Positions 24,895 to 32,431 of a DNA stretch of 35,074 nucleotides are shown one piece after another. Within the stretch, counting starts at the first letter, position 1, and every line of letters begins with the position of its first letter. A program made the translations under genes and the position numbers. Below the pieces are notes generated by a model that worked only from the letters and a program-made list of their open reading frames with translations, ran no database searches and was not told the origin of the DNA. Origin of the DNA: JAIRTY01 sp050257395 (GTDB taxonomy: Bacteria > Actinomycetota > Actinomycetes > Streptosporangiales > Streptosporangiaceae); assembly GCA_050257395.1 (NCBI GenBank), contig JBLMWU010000219.1:1-35074 (forward strand), written 5' to 3'.

Positions 24895-25680
24895 ATGGCG
24901 GTTGGCGGCGGTTACCGGCTGGCCGACGGGCGCACCGTGGTGCTGCGCCCGGCGGGCCCTGCCGACGCGCCAGCGATCGCCCGGCTCTACCGGGAGCTGT
25001 CCCCGGAGTCCGCCCACAGCCGCTTCCAGTCCGGGCCGATGCCGGCCGCGCTGCTCACGCGCTTCGCCGAGGTCCGCCCGGGCACCGGGTGCGTGGTGGC
25101 CACCGCGCCCGATGGGCAGCTTGCCGCCGAGGCGCGGTACGTGCCCACCGGCGCCGGGGTGGCTGAGCTGGCCGTCACCGTCCGGGACAGCTACCAGGGC
25201 GCCGGGCTGGGGCGGGTGCTGCTGGCCGCCATCGCGGACGCGGCCCGCCAGGCCGGCCTGGACCGGCTGCAGGCCACGGTGCTGACCGCGAACAGCCCGA
25301 TGCTGCACCTGCTCCAGCGCTACGGCTGGGCGCTGGCCGCGCCCACCGAGGGCGGCACCGTCGCCTGCATGGAGATCTCGGTGACCGGCGGCATGCCGGG
25401 CTGGCCCGCTGGCAGCGCGGGCAAGCGGGTCCTGGTGGAGCGGCGCGGCTGGTTCGACGACGCGCGCACCGCGGAGTTCCGTTCGGCCGGGAAGGAGGTC
25501 CGGGTGTGCACCGGGCCGCTCCGGCGGGCCGGGCGGCCGTGCCCGCTGGTGGCCTCCGGGCGGTGCCGGCTGGCCGAGGAGGCCGATCTCATCGTGCACA
25601 TGCTGCCCGCGGGGGAGCCGGACTGCGCGGCGGTGCTGACCGCGCACGAGCAGCGCTGGCCGGAGCGGCTCGCCCGCTAG
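24895..25680 (+). CDS. GNAT-family acetyltransferase with Cys-containing C-terminal domain
   Basis: Residues about 6-160 are a GNAT domain that transfers acetyl from acetyl-CoA to an amine: RTVVLRPAGPADAPAIARLY, the acetyl-CoA loop RDSYQGAGLGRVLL (Q101-G106) and ANSPMLHLLQRYGW. Residues about 168-261 are a second small domain (GKRVLVERRGWFDDARTAEF) with three Cys in a VCTGPL...PCPLVASGRC...ADLIVHML arrangement. It looks like a receiver-like or Rossmann-like fold and may be a redox or ligand sensor. ATG 24895 has no ribosome site, but the predicted promoter makes the transcript begin at the ATG. The DosR-like box suggests induction by hypoxia or NO, as for several small GNAT and universal-stress proteins in actinobacteria. 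The target is unknown; the GNAT call is firm. Confidence 0.88.
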   Translation: MAVGGGYRLADGRTVVLRPAGPADAPAIARLYRELSPESAHSRFQSGPMPAALLTRFAEVRPGTGCVVATAPDGQLAAEARYVPTGAGVAELAVTVRDSYQGAGLGRVLLAAIADAARQAGLDRLQATVLTANSPMLHLLQRYGWALAAPTEGGTVACMEISVTGGMPGWPAGSAGKRVLVERRGWFDDARTAEFRSAGKEVRVCTGPLRRAGRPCPLVASGRCRLAEEADLIVHMLPAGEPDCAAVLTAHEQRWPERLAR

Positions 25681-25723
25681 CGCCCAATGTGCGGGGTCCG
25701 GCGGCGGCTTACGAGCGGGGCAA

Positions 25724-25737
25724 TCGAAGCGCTTCGA
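25724..25737. promoter_or_regulatory. LacI-family-type operator palindrome
   Basis: TCGAAGCGCTTCGA is a perfect 14-bp palindrome with the central CG step typical of LacI-family sugar-repressor operators in actinobacteria. It sits 14 bases before the relic start at 25751. Confidence 0.55.
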
Positions 25738-25750
25738 AACAGGCTGGCCC

Positions 25751-25777
25751 GTGGTCAAGATCGCTGACGTCGACTGA
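25751..25777 (+). pseudogene. relic 5' end of a LacI-family regulator gene
   Basis: GTG GTC AAG ATC GCT GAC GTC GAC TGA reads VVKIADVD then stop. VVKIADVA is the usual opening of LacI-family repressors, whose helix-turn-helix should follow immediately. Together with the palindrome just upstream, this looks like the stub of an autoregulated repressor gene cut off and joined to the CBM6 fragment. Eight codons are few, so chance cannot be ruled out. Confidence 0.4.
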
Positions 25778-26238
25778 TGGCGGGACAGTCGTCGGCGGAC
25801 ATCCAGCAGACCGCGACCCTGCAGGTCCGCGGCGAGACCATCCCGCCGCAGGACCTGACCGGGCACTGGGCCCAGGCCCAGAACTTCGACGACTACCAGG
25901 GCATCACGCTGGTGCCGCAGACCCAGGCCGCGGGCACCGCCGTCGCGGCGTCCGGCTCCGGGCAGTGGATCAAGTTCGGCGCCGTGGACTTCGGCAGCGG
26001 CGTCACCGGTTTCTCGGCCCAGGTGGCCAAGACCGGCACCACGCCAGCGTCGATCCAGGTGCGGCTGGACAACCCGCAGACCGGGCCGGTGATCGCGAGC
26101 GTCCCGGTGACCGCCACCGGCGGCCAGTACACCTGGTCCACGGTCACGGTCCAGGTGACCGGGGCACGCGGCATTCACGACCTCTACCTGGACTTCACCG
26201 GACCGCTGGAGGTGTCCACGTTCTCCTTCACCCGGTAG
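25777..26238 (+). CDS. orphan CBM6-like carbohydrate-binding domain, probable remnant of a secreted glycoside hydrolase
   Basis: 153 residues. The reading matches a family 6 carbohydrate-binding module: NFDDYQGITLVPQTQAAGT, SGQWIKFGAVDFGSGVTGFS, ASIQVRLDNPQTGPVI, YTWSTVTVQVTG, GIHDLYLDFTG. Such modules bind beta-glucan or xylan chains and are normally attached to a secreted catalytic domain. Here there is no signal peptide, no catalytic domain and no ribosome site, and the ATG overlaps the stop of the LacI-like stub. The coding end is intact and lies one base from the end of the convergent methyltransferase gene. I read it as the preserved tail of a deleted sugar-utilisation locus; a small functional lectin-like protein is possible but unlikely. 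Confidence 0.6.
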   Translation: MAGQSSADIQQTATLQVRGETIPPQDLTGHWAQAQNFDDYQGITLVPQTQAAGTAVAASGSGQWIKFGAVDFGSGVTGFSAQVAKTGTTPASIQVRLDNPQTGPVIASVPVTATGGQYTWSTVTVQVTGARGIHDLYLDFTGPLEVSTFSFTR

Positions 26239-26239
26239 G

Positions 26240-27064
26240 TCACCCGGCGGGCTTGCGGCCGACGGCGCCGAGGGTCTCGACGGCGGGCGGCTCGCCGATC
26301 TCTGTGACCTCGGGGCGCCAGCGCATGCACGGGACGACACCGGGCTCCAGCAGCTCGAGTCCGTCGAAGAACCGGGCGATCTGCTCCGGGCCGCGGATGG
26401 TGTAGCCGACCGCCCCGGTCTCGTCGTAGCGGCGGAGCGCCTCGTTGATGGCCTCGCTGCCGACGCTGGTGCCGTCGGAGATCACCAGGTAGCTGCCGGC
26501 CGGCAGGGCCGCGGTCAGCCGCCGGACGATCGCGTACGCCTCCTCGTCGTCGCTGATGTGGCCGAGGATCTGCATCAGCATCAGCGCCACCGGCTGGGCG
26601 AAGTCGAGCCGCGCTGCCGCGGCCGCCAGGATGGTGTCCGGCTCCCGGAGGTCAGCGTCCACGTAAAAGCACTCGCCCTCGGGCGTGCTGGTCAGCAGGG
26701 CCCGCGCGTGCGCGAGCACCAGCGGGTCGTTGTCGACATAGACGATCCGGCTGTCCGGGGCGGTCCGCTGGGCGACCTCGTGGGTGTTGTCCACCGTGGG
26801 CAGCCCGGTTCCGACATCAAGGAACTGGCGGATGCCCCCCTCCCCCGCCAGGAACCGGACGGCACGGGCGAGGAAGTAGCGCGAGTGGCGGGCGATATCG
26901 ACGATGCCGGGAAAGGTCTGGACGTACTCGTCGCCTGCTGCGCGGTCGACCGGGTAGTTGTCCTTGCCGCCGAGCCAGTAGTTCCAGATCCTTGCCGAGT
27001 GCGGGATCGTGGTGTCGATGTTCGGGGACGGTGCGGGGCCGGGGCCGGCCGGTTGCTCGCTCAC
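26240..27064 (-). CDS. SAM-dependent methyltransferase, SAV2177/DUF574 family, second copy
   Basis: 274 residues and a clear paralogue of the protein at 3866-4672 (IDTTIPHSARIWNYWLGGKD; VDNTHEVAQRTAPDSRIVYV; DNDPLVLAHARALL; both end in GAVGRKP). This copy keeps the full glycine loop FLDVGTGLPT, so it should bind SAM normally. The start is GTG 27064, 8 bases after AGAAGG; longer in-frame readings upstream are Pro/Arg-rich and unlike the family. It stands alone, with no XRE/DUF5753 partner next to it. Substrate unknown. Confidence 0.92.
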   Translation of the reverse strand: MSEQPAGPGPAPSPNIDTTIPHSARIWNYWLGGKDNYPVDRAAGDEYVQTFPGIVDIARHSRYFLARAVRFLAGEGGIRQFLDVGTGLPTVDNTHEVAQRTAPDSRIVYVDNDPLVLAHARALLTSTPEGECFYVDADLREPDTILAAAAARLDFAQPVALMLMQILGHISDDEEAYAIVRRLTAALPAGSYLVISDGTSVGSEAINEALRRYDETGAVGYTIRGPEQIARFFDGLELLEPGVVPCMRWRPEVTEIGEPPAVETLGAVGRKPAG

Positions 27065-27156
27065 GAATGCACCTTCTGCCGGGACTTGGGGGCCGTTGCC
27101 CCCAACGTAGCCCCGTGCCACGGCACGTGCATCCGGCCTGGTTGCGCCCGCCCGGG

Positions 27157-28263
27157 TCAGGCGGGCAGCCGCCCTTGGTGGTGCCAGCGGCTGACCAGTT
27201 CCTGCTCCGCCGGGCTCTGGCCGGGCGGCAGCACGTGCCGCGGCGCGTGCCCGCGCAGGTCGATCACGTCCGGGATCTCCTCGCGTGGCGTCGCCGGGCC
27301 CGGGCGGGCCGGGTAGCCGACCCGGATGATCATCTGCGGCGTTTCCGGGAACGTCCACGCGGCGGGCCAGCGGCGGGGCTGCCGCCGGTGGTCGGCGAAC
27401 TCCAGCGACTGGGTGAGGAACGACGCCGCCACCCCGTACCGGGTCGCGGTCAGCAGCGCGCGCTGCAGCGCCTGGCCCGCCCGCAGCCAGTCCAGCGGCC
27501 GGTCATCGTCGGTGGCCAGCGCGAGCATCTGCGGATGCGACTCGAAGCGCGCGAGCGGCCGGCCGTCCCGCCAGCTGCAGTTGAAGTCCCGGATCGGCGA
27601 GTACCGGGCCAGCGTCTGCGGGCCGTACGCGGCCGCTGGCACGCCGAAGCCGTGCTCGGCGCCGCTGGTCCACTGCCGCACCTCGGCCACGTACGCCCGG
27701 TCGCAGGCGAGTTCCTGCTCGGCGCGAGCGGCCGCGTGCACCCAGTCGGCGCCCTGGAACGGGTACAGCGCCCGGAGCCAGGCTTGTTCCCGGGCTGCGG
27801 TGAGTTCCAGCTCGGTCAGGATGTTGGCGTGCACCCGCTTGCCGGTGAACGGCCACCGGTAGGTGTGCCGGCGCGGGATCGCGTCGTAGAGCTCCTGTTC
27901 CGCGCTGGTGGGTGCCAGCGTCCTGCCGGTGACGATCTCGACAGAGGCCAGCAGGGCCGGGTCGCCATCCGGGTCGGGCAGCAGCCACACGGCGACGTCG
28001 TGGCCGGTGGCGCGGATCGCCATCCGCAGGTTGAACAGCGCGGCGCCGCAGCTGATCACCAGCTCCCGGGCCATCGGGTCGGAGAAGTGCAGCCAGCCGC
28101 TGGGGCGGCTGCTGCGCGGGCCGCCGAGGTTCGCGCGGAGCTCGATCCGGTCGTCGGCGCGCACCCAGAAGGACCACGGCTGGGTGTTGAACACGGACGG
28201 CGCCCGCTGCGCGGCGCGGATGATCCGGTAAAGGCTGCGGTCGTCAGCGAACGGGCTCAGCAT
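27157..28263 (-). CDS. Acg-family FMN-binding oxidoreductase (nitroreductase fold)
   Basis: 368 residues from ATG 28263, preceded by GAGGT. The Acg/Rv2032 family shows as IIRAAQRAPSVFNTQPWSFW, CGAALFNLRMAIRATGHDV, IPRRHTYRWPFTGKRV and the flavin-side segment GVAASFLTQSLEFADHR. Family members look like two fused nitroreductase halves; Rv2032 binds FMN but lacks ordinary turnover and is proposed to store flavin. In mycobacteria it is a DosR-regulon gene, which fits the DosR-like sites upstream here and on the nearby GNAT gene. A 31-bp near-perfect inverted repeat sits directly before the start. Confidence 0.9.
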   Translation of the reverse strand: MLSPFADDRSLYRIIRAAQRAPSVFNTQPWSFWVRADDRIELRANLGGPRSSRPSGWLHFSDPMARELVISCGAALFNLRMAIRATGHDVAVWLLPDPDGDPALLASVEIVTGRTLAPTSAEQELYDAIPRRHTYRWPFTGKRVHANILTELELTAAREQAWLRALYPFQGADWVHAAARAEQELACDRAYVAEVRQWTSGAEHGFGVPAAAYGPQTLARYSPIRDFNCSWRDGRPLARFESHPQMLALATDDDRPLDWLRAGQALQRALLTATRYGVAASFLTQSLEFADHRRQPRRWPAAWTFPETPQMIIRVGYPARPGPATPREEIPDVIDLRGHAPRHVLPPGQSPAEQELVSRWHHQGRLPA

Positions 28264-28284
28264 CACGCACCTCGATCTGCTAGT

Positions 28285-28315
28285 GCCTGCCTGCAGCGTC
28301 GCACTGCGGGCAGGC
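28285..28315. terminator. strong 12-bp hairpin between the ABC permease end and the Acg-family start
   Basis: GCCTGCCTGCAG (28285-28296) and CTGCGGGCAGGC (28304-28315) pair over 12 positions, with one T-G pair, around the loop CGTCGCA. On the minus strand it follows the permease stop by 116 bases and has no T-tract. It may be a terminator for the ABC operon or, since it ends 22 bases before the Acg-family ATG, an operator over that gene's -35 region. Confidence 0.45.
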
Positions 28316-28323
28316 CGGGTCAC

Positions 28324-28359
28324 GGCGCGTTCGTCCCCCGGCCGCGGGCCGGACGTCCC
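28324..28359 (-). promoter_or_regulatory. pair of weak DosR-like sites upstream of the Acg-family gene
   Basis: On the plus strand GGGCCGGACGTCCC (28346-28359) and GGCGCGTTCGTCCC (28324-28337) each keep one good half of GGGACTWWAGTCCC, with centres 22 bases apart. They would lie at about -60 and -82 of a start near 28270 (weak -10 TAGCAG, 28282-28277). The match is far weaker than at 24844. Confidence 0.25.
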
Positions 28360-28431
28360 CGCGAGCGCCCCGTGCGCCGCATGCGTCACAGGCGCAGCAC
28401 AGCTTGGGGGAGCCCGGCCCGCGGTGGCCTT

Positions 28432-30975
28432 TTATTCGAGGGGGCGGCGGGCGACGGCGGGCGGTTCGCGGCCGGCCAGCAGCCAGGCGGCGGCGGCTGC
28501 CAGCAGCGGCATGCCCACCAGGATGACGAGCAGGTTCTGCACCGGGATGTTGGCCAGTGCGGACAGGCCGTCCAGGGCGTTGGACCGGAACCAGGCGATG
28601 GTGGCGGCGTAGCCGGCGGCCGTCCCCAGCACCGCGCCGGTCAGCGCAAGCCCGCCGACGGTGGCGGCGCTCAGCGTGCGGCGGGTCCAGCTGCTCGCCC
28701 CGGTGGCGGCCAGGGTGCGCAGGCTGGCCGCGGTTTCGCTGCGCAGCAGGCCGCCCGACATGGCGAGGATGCCCAGCGCGAGCACGATCCCGGCCACGGT
28801 CGCCCAGTCGATCACCGTCCCGGCCGTGGGCACGCTCGACCGGGTCTCGGCCACCATGTGCGCGGCGGCGGCGAGCTGCCGGGCGCTGCTGATCTGGCCG
28901 GCCGTGAGCGGCCGGGCGGTCTGGATGAGCCAGCCCGCGGCGACGGGCCGCAGGTGGAACTCGCGGACCGCGTGCCCGGTGATGACCGTGTTGGGTGCTG
29001 ACGTGCCCGGCGGCAGCGCGCTGACCTCCTGGATCTTCGGGCTGGCCAGGCAGGAGCTGCGGGGGCAGGGGAACTGCTGCGCGGTGGTCCACGGGTTGCC
29101 CTGGGGAGGCCCGCCGCCCTTGCCGCCGAACGGGTTGCCGATGATCAGCTGCATCTTCGGCAGGGTGGCCATGCCGGGCCGCATGGTGAGGATGTCGGCC
29201 GCCGGGTCCACCTGGGACGAGGTGATCCCGAAGGCCCGCAGCAGCTGCGGGGTGGCGACGTAGATCTGCCCGTACCAGTTCCGGCCGGTCGCGGCGTGCA
29301 GCAGGGTGGCCTGGGTCGTGTCCAGCTCGAGCACATTCCGGGCACCGAGCGCGGTGCCGATGTCGCGGGCGCTGGCGGCCATGGCGCGAACCTGGCCGGC
29401 TGAGGGGCCGGCCGGGCCGCCGTTGCGGGAGCCTGCCAGCGGGCCGGGCCCGCCGGGCTCCCTGTCCGGGCTGAGCACCAGCTGGTTGGGTGCGAGGTTG
29501 GGCCCCACGTAGTCGAGCACGTTCGAGTACCGGGCCGCGGCCGCGACGCAGGTCACCACCGCTATCAGCACGCCGATGCTCACCGCGGCGAGCGCGGAGC
29601 CCGAGCGGGCCCGGTAGCGCGCCAGGTCGCGCAGCGCGAGGCGGACCGCGATCGGCGCCCGGCGGCCCAGCCGGGCCAGGGCCACCAGGCACAGCGGCGC
29701 CAGCAGGATCACCGCCACCGTCAGCGCCACCAGGCCGAGGACCAGCTCGCCCATCCCGCCGCCCTGGCTGACGCTGGCGCCGGACGCGCCCAGCAGGAAG
29801 AACGCGATCACGAAGAAGGTCACGCCGACCGGGACCGCCCGGCGGTGCAGCCGCCTGGGGGCGGCTGGCCGGCCGGACAGGGCGGCCATCACGGGCAGCC
29901 TGGTGATGGCGCGGGCCGGCCGGGACGCTGCGATGAACGTCGCCAGCACCGCCAGCACCACTGCCGCCGCCATCACCGGCCAGGGCAGGCTCAGCACGCC
30001 TATCACGTGATGCGCGCTGGCCTCCAGCAGCGGCCGGTAGGCGAACCAGCCAGCCAGGCCCAGCCCGGTCCCGATGACGGCGCCGACCGCGCCGGTGACG
30101 AGGCCATTGACCCGCACGACCATGCCGATGTGCCGGTCGGTGGCGCCGAGCGAGGCGAGCATCCCGAGTGAGCGCAGCCGGCGTTGTGCCAGCACCGTGA
30201 ATCCGCCCACCGCGACCAGCGCGATCAGCAGCATCCCCAGCGTGAGCGCGGCCACCGAGATGGTCTCCGGGTTGAGCACGTTGGCCGGCACGGCCGCCGA
30301 CGACGCCACCACGTTCGCGCCCAGCGTCCTGGGAGCCACGCCCGGCGCGTCGAACAGCACGGTGATCTGGGTGGGCGCGGTGACCTGGCCCGGTGCCACC
30401 AGGGCGAACTGGTCCAGCAGGTTACGCGGGTTCTCGACGATGCCGGTGACCAGGCGGGCGGTCCCGTCCAGCCGCCAGACGTGCCCGGCGCGGAGGCGGA
30501 AGTCCGACGCCACGCCCGCGGTCACGGCCACCTGCCCCGCGCCCGCCGGGTAGTGCCCGCTGACCAGGGCGAGCAGCGGCTGTCCGAACGGGCCGCGCGG
30601 ATCCTGGGCGCGCAGGCTGAAGGTGTCGATCGAGCCGGGGACGGCGATGGTCTGGTTCTCGATGACGTCCAGCCGGCCGGCCCGCTGCCGCAGCGAGGCC
30701 AGCTGCGCGGCCAGATGCGGGTCCGGCCCGGTGAAGGTGGCCATGTCGTGCGCGCTGCCGAAGGCGGCGCCGGCCGGCAGCGGCGTGTTGGTGGCCACCG
30801 CGGACCCGATGACGGTGGCGGCCACCGCCACCACGATGAGCGCGAGGATCAGCAGCTGCTGGCGCCACTCCCGGCGGAACAGCCGCCAGGCCCAGCGGAT
30901 CACCGCGCGCCGGGCGGGAGCGCCCCCGTTGCCGGTTCCCGCCGCGGCCGGCCGTTCGAGCGTTGCGGTGCCCAT
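28432..30975 (-). CDS. ABC transporter permease, FtsX/MacB type
   Basis: 847 residues. Membrane half of an export or lipoprotein/antimicrobial-extrusion ABC system. A basic N-terminus leads to the first membrane helix (LLILALIVVAVAATVIGSAVA), then a large outer domain (FTGPDPHLAAQLASL...), a first FtsX block (GMLLIALVAVGGFTVLAQRRLRSLGMLASLGAT), middle helices (FFVIAFFLLGASG, LGLVALTVAVILLAPLCLVAL), a second outer segment, and a final FtsX-like block (LALGILAMSGGLLRSE to PLLAAAAAWLLAG). ATG 30975 shares a base with the ATPase stop (TGATG), so translation is coupled. Substrate unknown; the PadR control suggests response to a toxic or phenolic compound. Confidence 0.93.
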   Translation of the reverse strand: MGTATLERPAAAGTGNGGAPARRAVIRWAWRLFRREWRQQLLILALIVVAVAATVIGSAVATNTPLPAGAAFGSAHDMATFTGPDPHLAAQLASLRQRAGRLDVIENQTIAVPGSIDTFSLRAQDPRGPFGQPLLALVSGHYPAGAGQVAVTAGVASDFRLRAGHVWRLDGTARLVTGIVENPRNLLDQFALVAPGQVTAPTQITVLFDAPGVAPRTLGANVVASSAAVPANVLNPETISVAALTLGMLLIALVAVGGFTVLAQRRLRSLGMLASLGATDRHIGMVVRVNGLVTGAVGAVIGTGLGLAGWFAYRPLLEASAHHVIGVLSLPWPVMAAAVVLAVLATFIAASRPARAITRLPVMAALSGRPAAPRRLHRRAVPVGVTFFVIAFFLLGASGASVSQGGGMGELVLGLVALTVAVILLAPLCLVALARLGRRAPIAVRLALRDLARYRARSGSALAAVSIGVLIAVVTCVAAAARYSNVLDYVGPNLAPNQLVLSPDREPGGPGPLAGSRNGGPAGPSAGQVRAMAASARDIGTALGARNVLELDTTQATLLHAATGRNWYGQIYVATPQLLRAFGITSSQVDPAADILTMRPGMATLPKMQLIIGNPFGGKGGGPPQGNPWTTAQQFPCPRSSCLASPKIQEVSALPPGTSAPNTVITGHAVREFHLRPVAAGWLIQTARPLTAGQISSARQLAAAAHMVAETRSSVPTAGTVIDWATVAGIVLALGILAMSGGLLRSETAASLRTLAATGASSWTRRTLSAATVGGLALTGAVLGTAAGYAATIAWFRSNALDGLSALANIPVQNLLVILVGMPLLAAAAAWLLAGREPPAVARRPLE

Positions 30976-31724
30976 CAGCGTTCCCCGCCCGTGCCGGGCA
31001 CCCCGCCGCCCGGGCCGGCGCCCAGCAGCGACTCCGGCTGCGGCGGCGGTGCGGTCTGGTCGACCAGCTGGCCGTCCCGGATGAACACCACCCGGTCGGC
31101 CCAGGATGCGAGCTGCGCGTCGTGGGTCACCACGATGGCGGCCACCCCGCGCTTGCATGCCTGGTGGATCAAGCGCATGACCGCCTCGCCGTTCACCGAG
31201 TCGAGCGCCCCGGAGGGCTCGTCGGCCAGCAGCAGGCGCCGGTCGCCCACCACGGCGCGGGCGATCGCGACCCGCTGCCGTTCACCTCCGGACAATTCGT
31301 CCGGGAAGCGCTCGGCCTGGCCGCCCAGGCCCAGCCCGTCCAGGCCTGCCAGGCCAGCGGCACGGGCCTGGCGGGCGGGCACGCCGTCCAGCTCGAGCGG
31401 GAGAGCCACGTTCTCGACCGCGGTGAGGCCGGGCAGCAGGTTGAAGTCCTGGAACACGTAGCCGACCGAGCGGCGGCGCAGCCGGGCCCGCTGGTTGCGC
31501 GACATCCGCGACAGCGGCCTGCCTCCGATCACCACCTCGCCGTCGGTGGGTTCTTCCAGGCTGCCGGCGATGGTGAGCAGGGTGCTCTTGCCCGAGCCGC
31601 TCGGGCCCATCACGGCCACCATGGTGCCCGGCCCGACCGACAGGCTGACGTCGCGGAGCGCGTGCACCTCGGCGGCGGCGTGACCGTAGGTCTTCGACAC
31701 GTTGCGCAGCTCCAGCGCGCTCAT
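30975..31724 (-). CDS. ABC transporter ATP-binding protein, LolD/MacB type
   Basis: 249 residues, ATP-hydrolysing partner of the FtsX-type permease. Walker A GPSGSGKST (40-48), Q-loop in VFQDFNLLPGLTAVEN, signature LSGGERQRVAIARA (144 onward), Walker B LLLADEPSGALD, switch His in VVTHDAQLASWADRVVFI. The start ATG 31724 overlaps the PadR stop by four bases, and the longer open frame upstream is only the PadR gene read in another phase. The C-terminal ~25 residues are a Pro/Gly-rich tail. Confidence 0.96.
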   Translation of the reverse strand: MSALELRNVSKTYGHAAAEVHALRDVSLSVGPGTMVAVMGPSGSGKSTLLTIAGSLEEPTDGEVVIGGRPLSRMSRNQRARLRRRSVGYVFQDFNLLPGLTAVENVALPLELDGVPARQARAAGLAGLDGLGLGGQAERFPDELSGGERQRVAIARAVVGDRRLLLADEPSGALDSVNGEAVMRLIHQACKRGVAAIVVTHDAQLASWADRVVFIRDGQLVDQTAPPPQPESLLGAGPGGGVPGTGGER

Positions 31725-32302
31725 CGCCGCACCGCCAGCCTGCGGCGCAGCCGCGGTGCCGGGGCCTGGGCGGGCGCGGCGGGCAGGGCCGCGGCGCGCT
31801 TGAGCCGCCCCTCGGCGGCGTCCAGCCAGCGGACCACCGAGTCCAGCCGGAACAGCTCGGCGTCCACCACCAGCGCCAGGCTCAGGTCGTAGCCGGCCTC
31901 GTCTTCCTTCAGCCGGGTCCACTGCTGCATCAGCTCCACCAGGTAGCGGCGGTGCACCTGGATGATCTCGTGCACGTCGGCGCCCGGCACCCGCAGCGCC
32001 ACCAGCACCTTCATCACGAGCTCGTCGCGCGGCGGGGAGGTGAGGTCCGGCGGGGTGCGCAGCCAGTCGGCGAGCTTGTCCGCGCCGCCCGGGGTGATCC
32101 GGTACCCCTTCTGCGGGCCTTCCTCGCCGTCCTCGTCCGACTCGACCAGGCCGTCGCGCTCGAGGCGCTGCAGGGTCGTGTACACCTGGCCGACGTTCAG
32201 CGGCCAGACCTCGCCGGTCCTCGCCTCGAACTCTTCCCGGAGCTGCAGGCCGTACTTGGGGCCTTCGCTCAGCAGCGCGAGCAGTGCGTACCGGACGCTC
32301 AT
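31721..32302 (-). CDS. PadR-family transcriptional regulator
   Basis: 193 residues. The winged-helix PadR domain is at 1-80 (MSVRYALLALLSEGPKYGLQLREEFEARTG in two blocks, NVGQVYTTLQRLERDGLVES, GYRITPGGADKLADWL). The C-terminal PadR helices follow (VMKVLVALRVPGADVHEIIQVHRRYL), then a basic Pro/Ala tail. ATG 32302 has AAGGTGAGG just upstream. It is first in the operon with the ABC ATPase and permease, overlapping the ATPase by four bases. It likely represses its own operon through the palindrome at 32328-32348 and is released by the transporter's substrate, as in many PadR-ABC pairs. Confidence 0.95.
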   Translation of the reverse strand: MSVRYALLALLSEGPKYGLQLREEFEARTGEVWPLNVGQVYTTLQRLERDGLVESDEDGEEGPQKGYRITPGGADKLADWLRTPPDLTSPPRDELVMKVLVALRVPGADVHEIIQVHRRYLVELMQQWTRLKEDEAGYDLSLALVVDAELFRLDSVVRWLDAAEGRLKRAAALPAAPAQAPAPRLRRRLAVRR

Positions 32303-32327
32303 CGCGCCCTCACCTTGAGTAGCATGC

Positions 32328-32348
32328 CGAGAACAATACTCGGTATAC
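32328..32348. promoter_or_regulatory. PadR-type operator upstream of the PadR-ABC operon
   Basis: ATAC-TCG-GTAT (32336-32346) is an exact inverted repeat, and CCGAG/CTCGG (32328-32332, 32339-32343) forms a second, overlapping one. The site lies 26-46 bases before the PadR start in an AT-rich patch, where the core promoter should be. ATAC/GTAT arms are typical of PadR sites. Confidence 0.55.
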
Positions 32349-32431
32349 AGCGAGCCGCCAGGGAGCTAGCTACACCCCTGCGGCGGGTGGCTGATCCCCG
32401 TCCCGGGTGTACTCAGGCCCCTGCGGCCTGG

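Noticed and set aside
22336..26340. 4-kb minus-strand open frame opposite boxB, the ligase, GNAT and CBM6
   Set aside because: Composition is Arg/Gly/Val/His-rich as expected for the antisense of GC-rich genes; the plus strand carries four recognised families.
26992..29001. 669-residue plus-strand open frame opposite the Acg-family and ABC permease genes
   Set aside because: It crosses two real minus-strand genes and their gap, with Arg/Gly-rich antisense composition.
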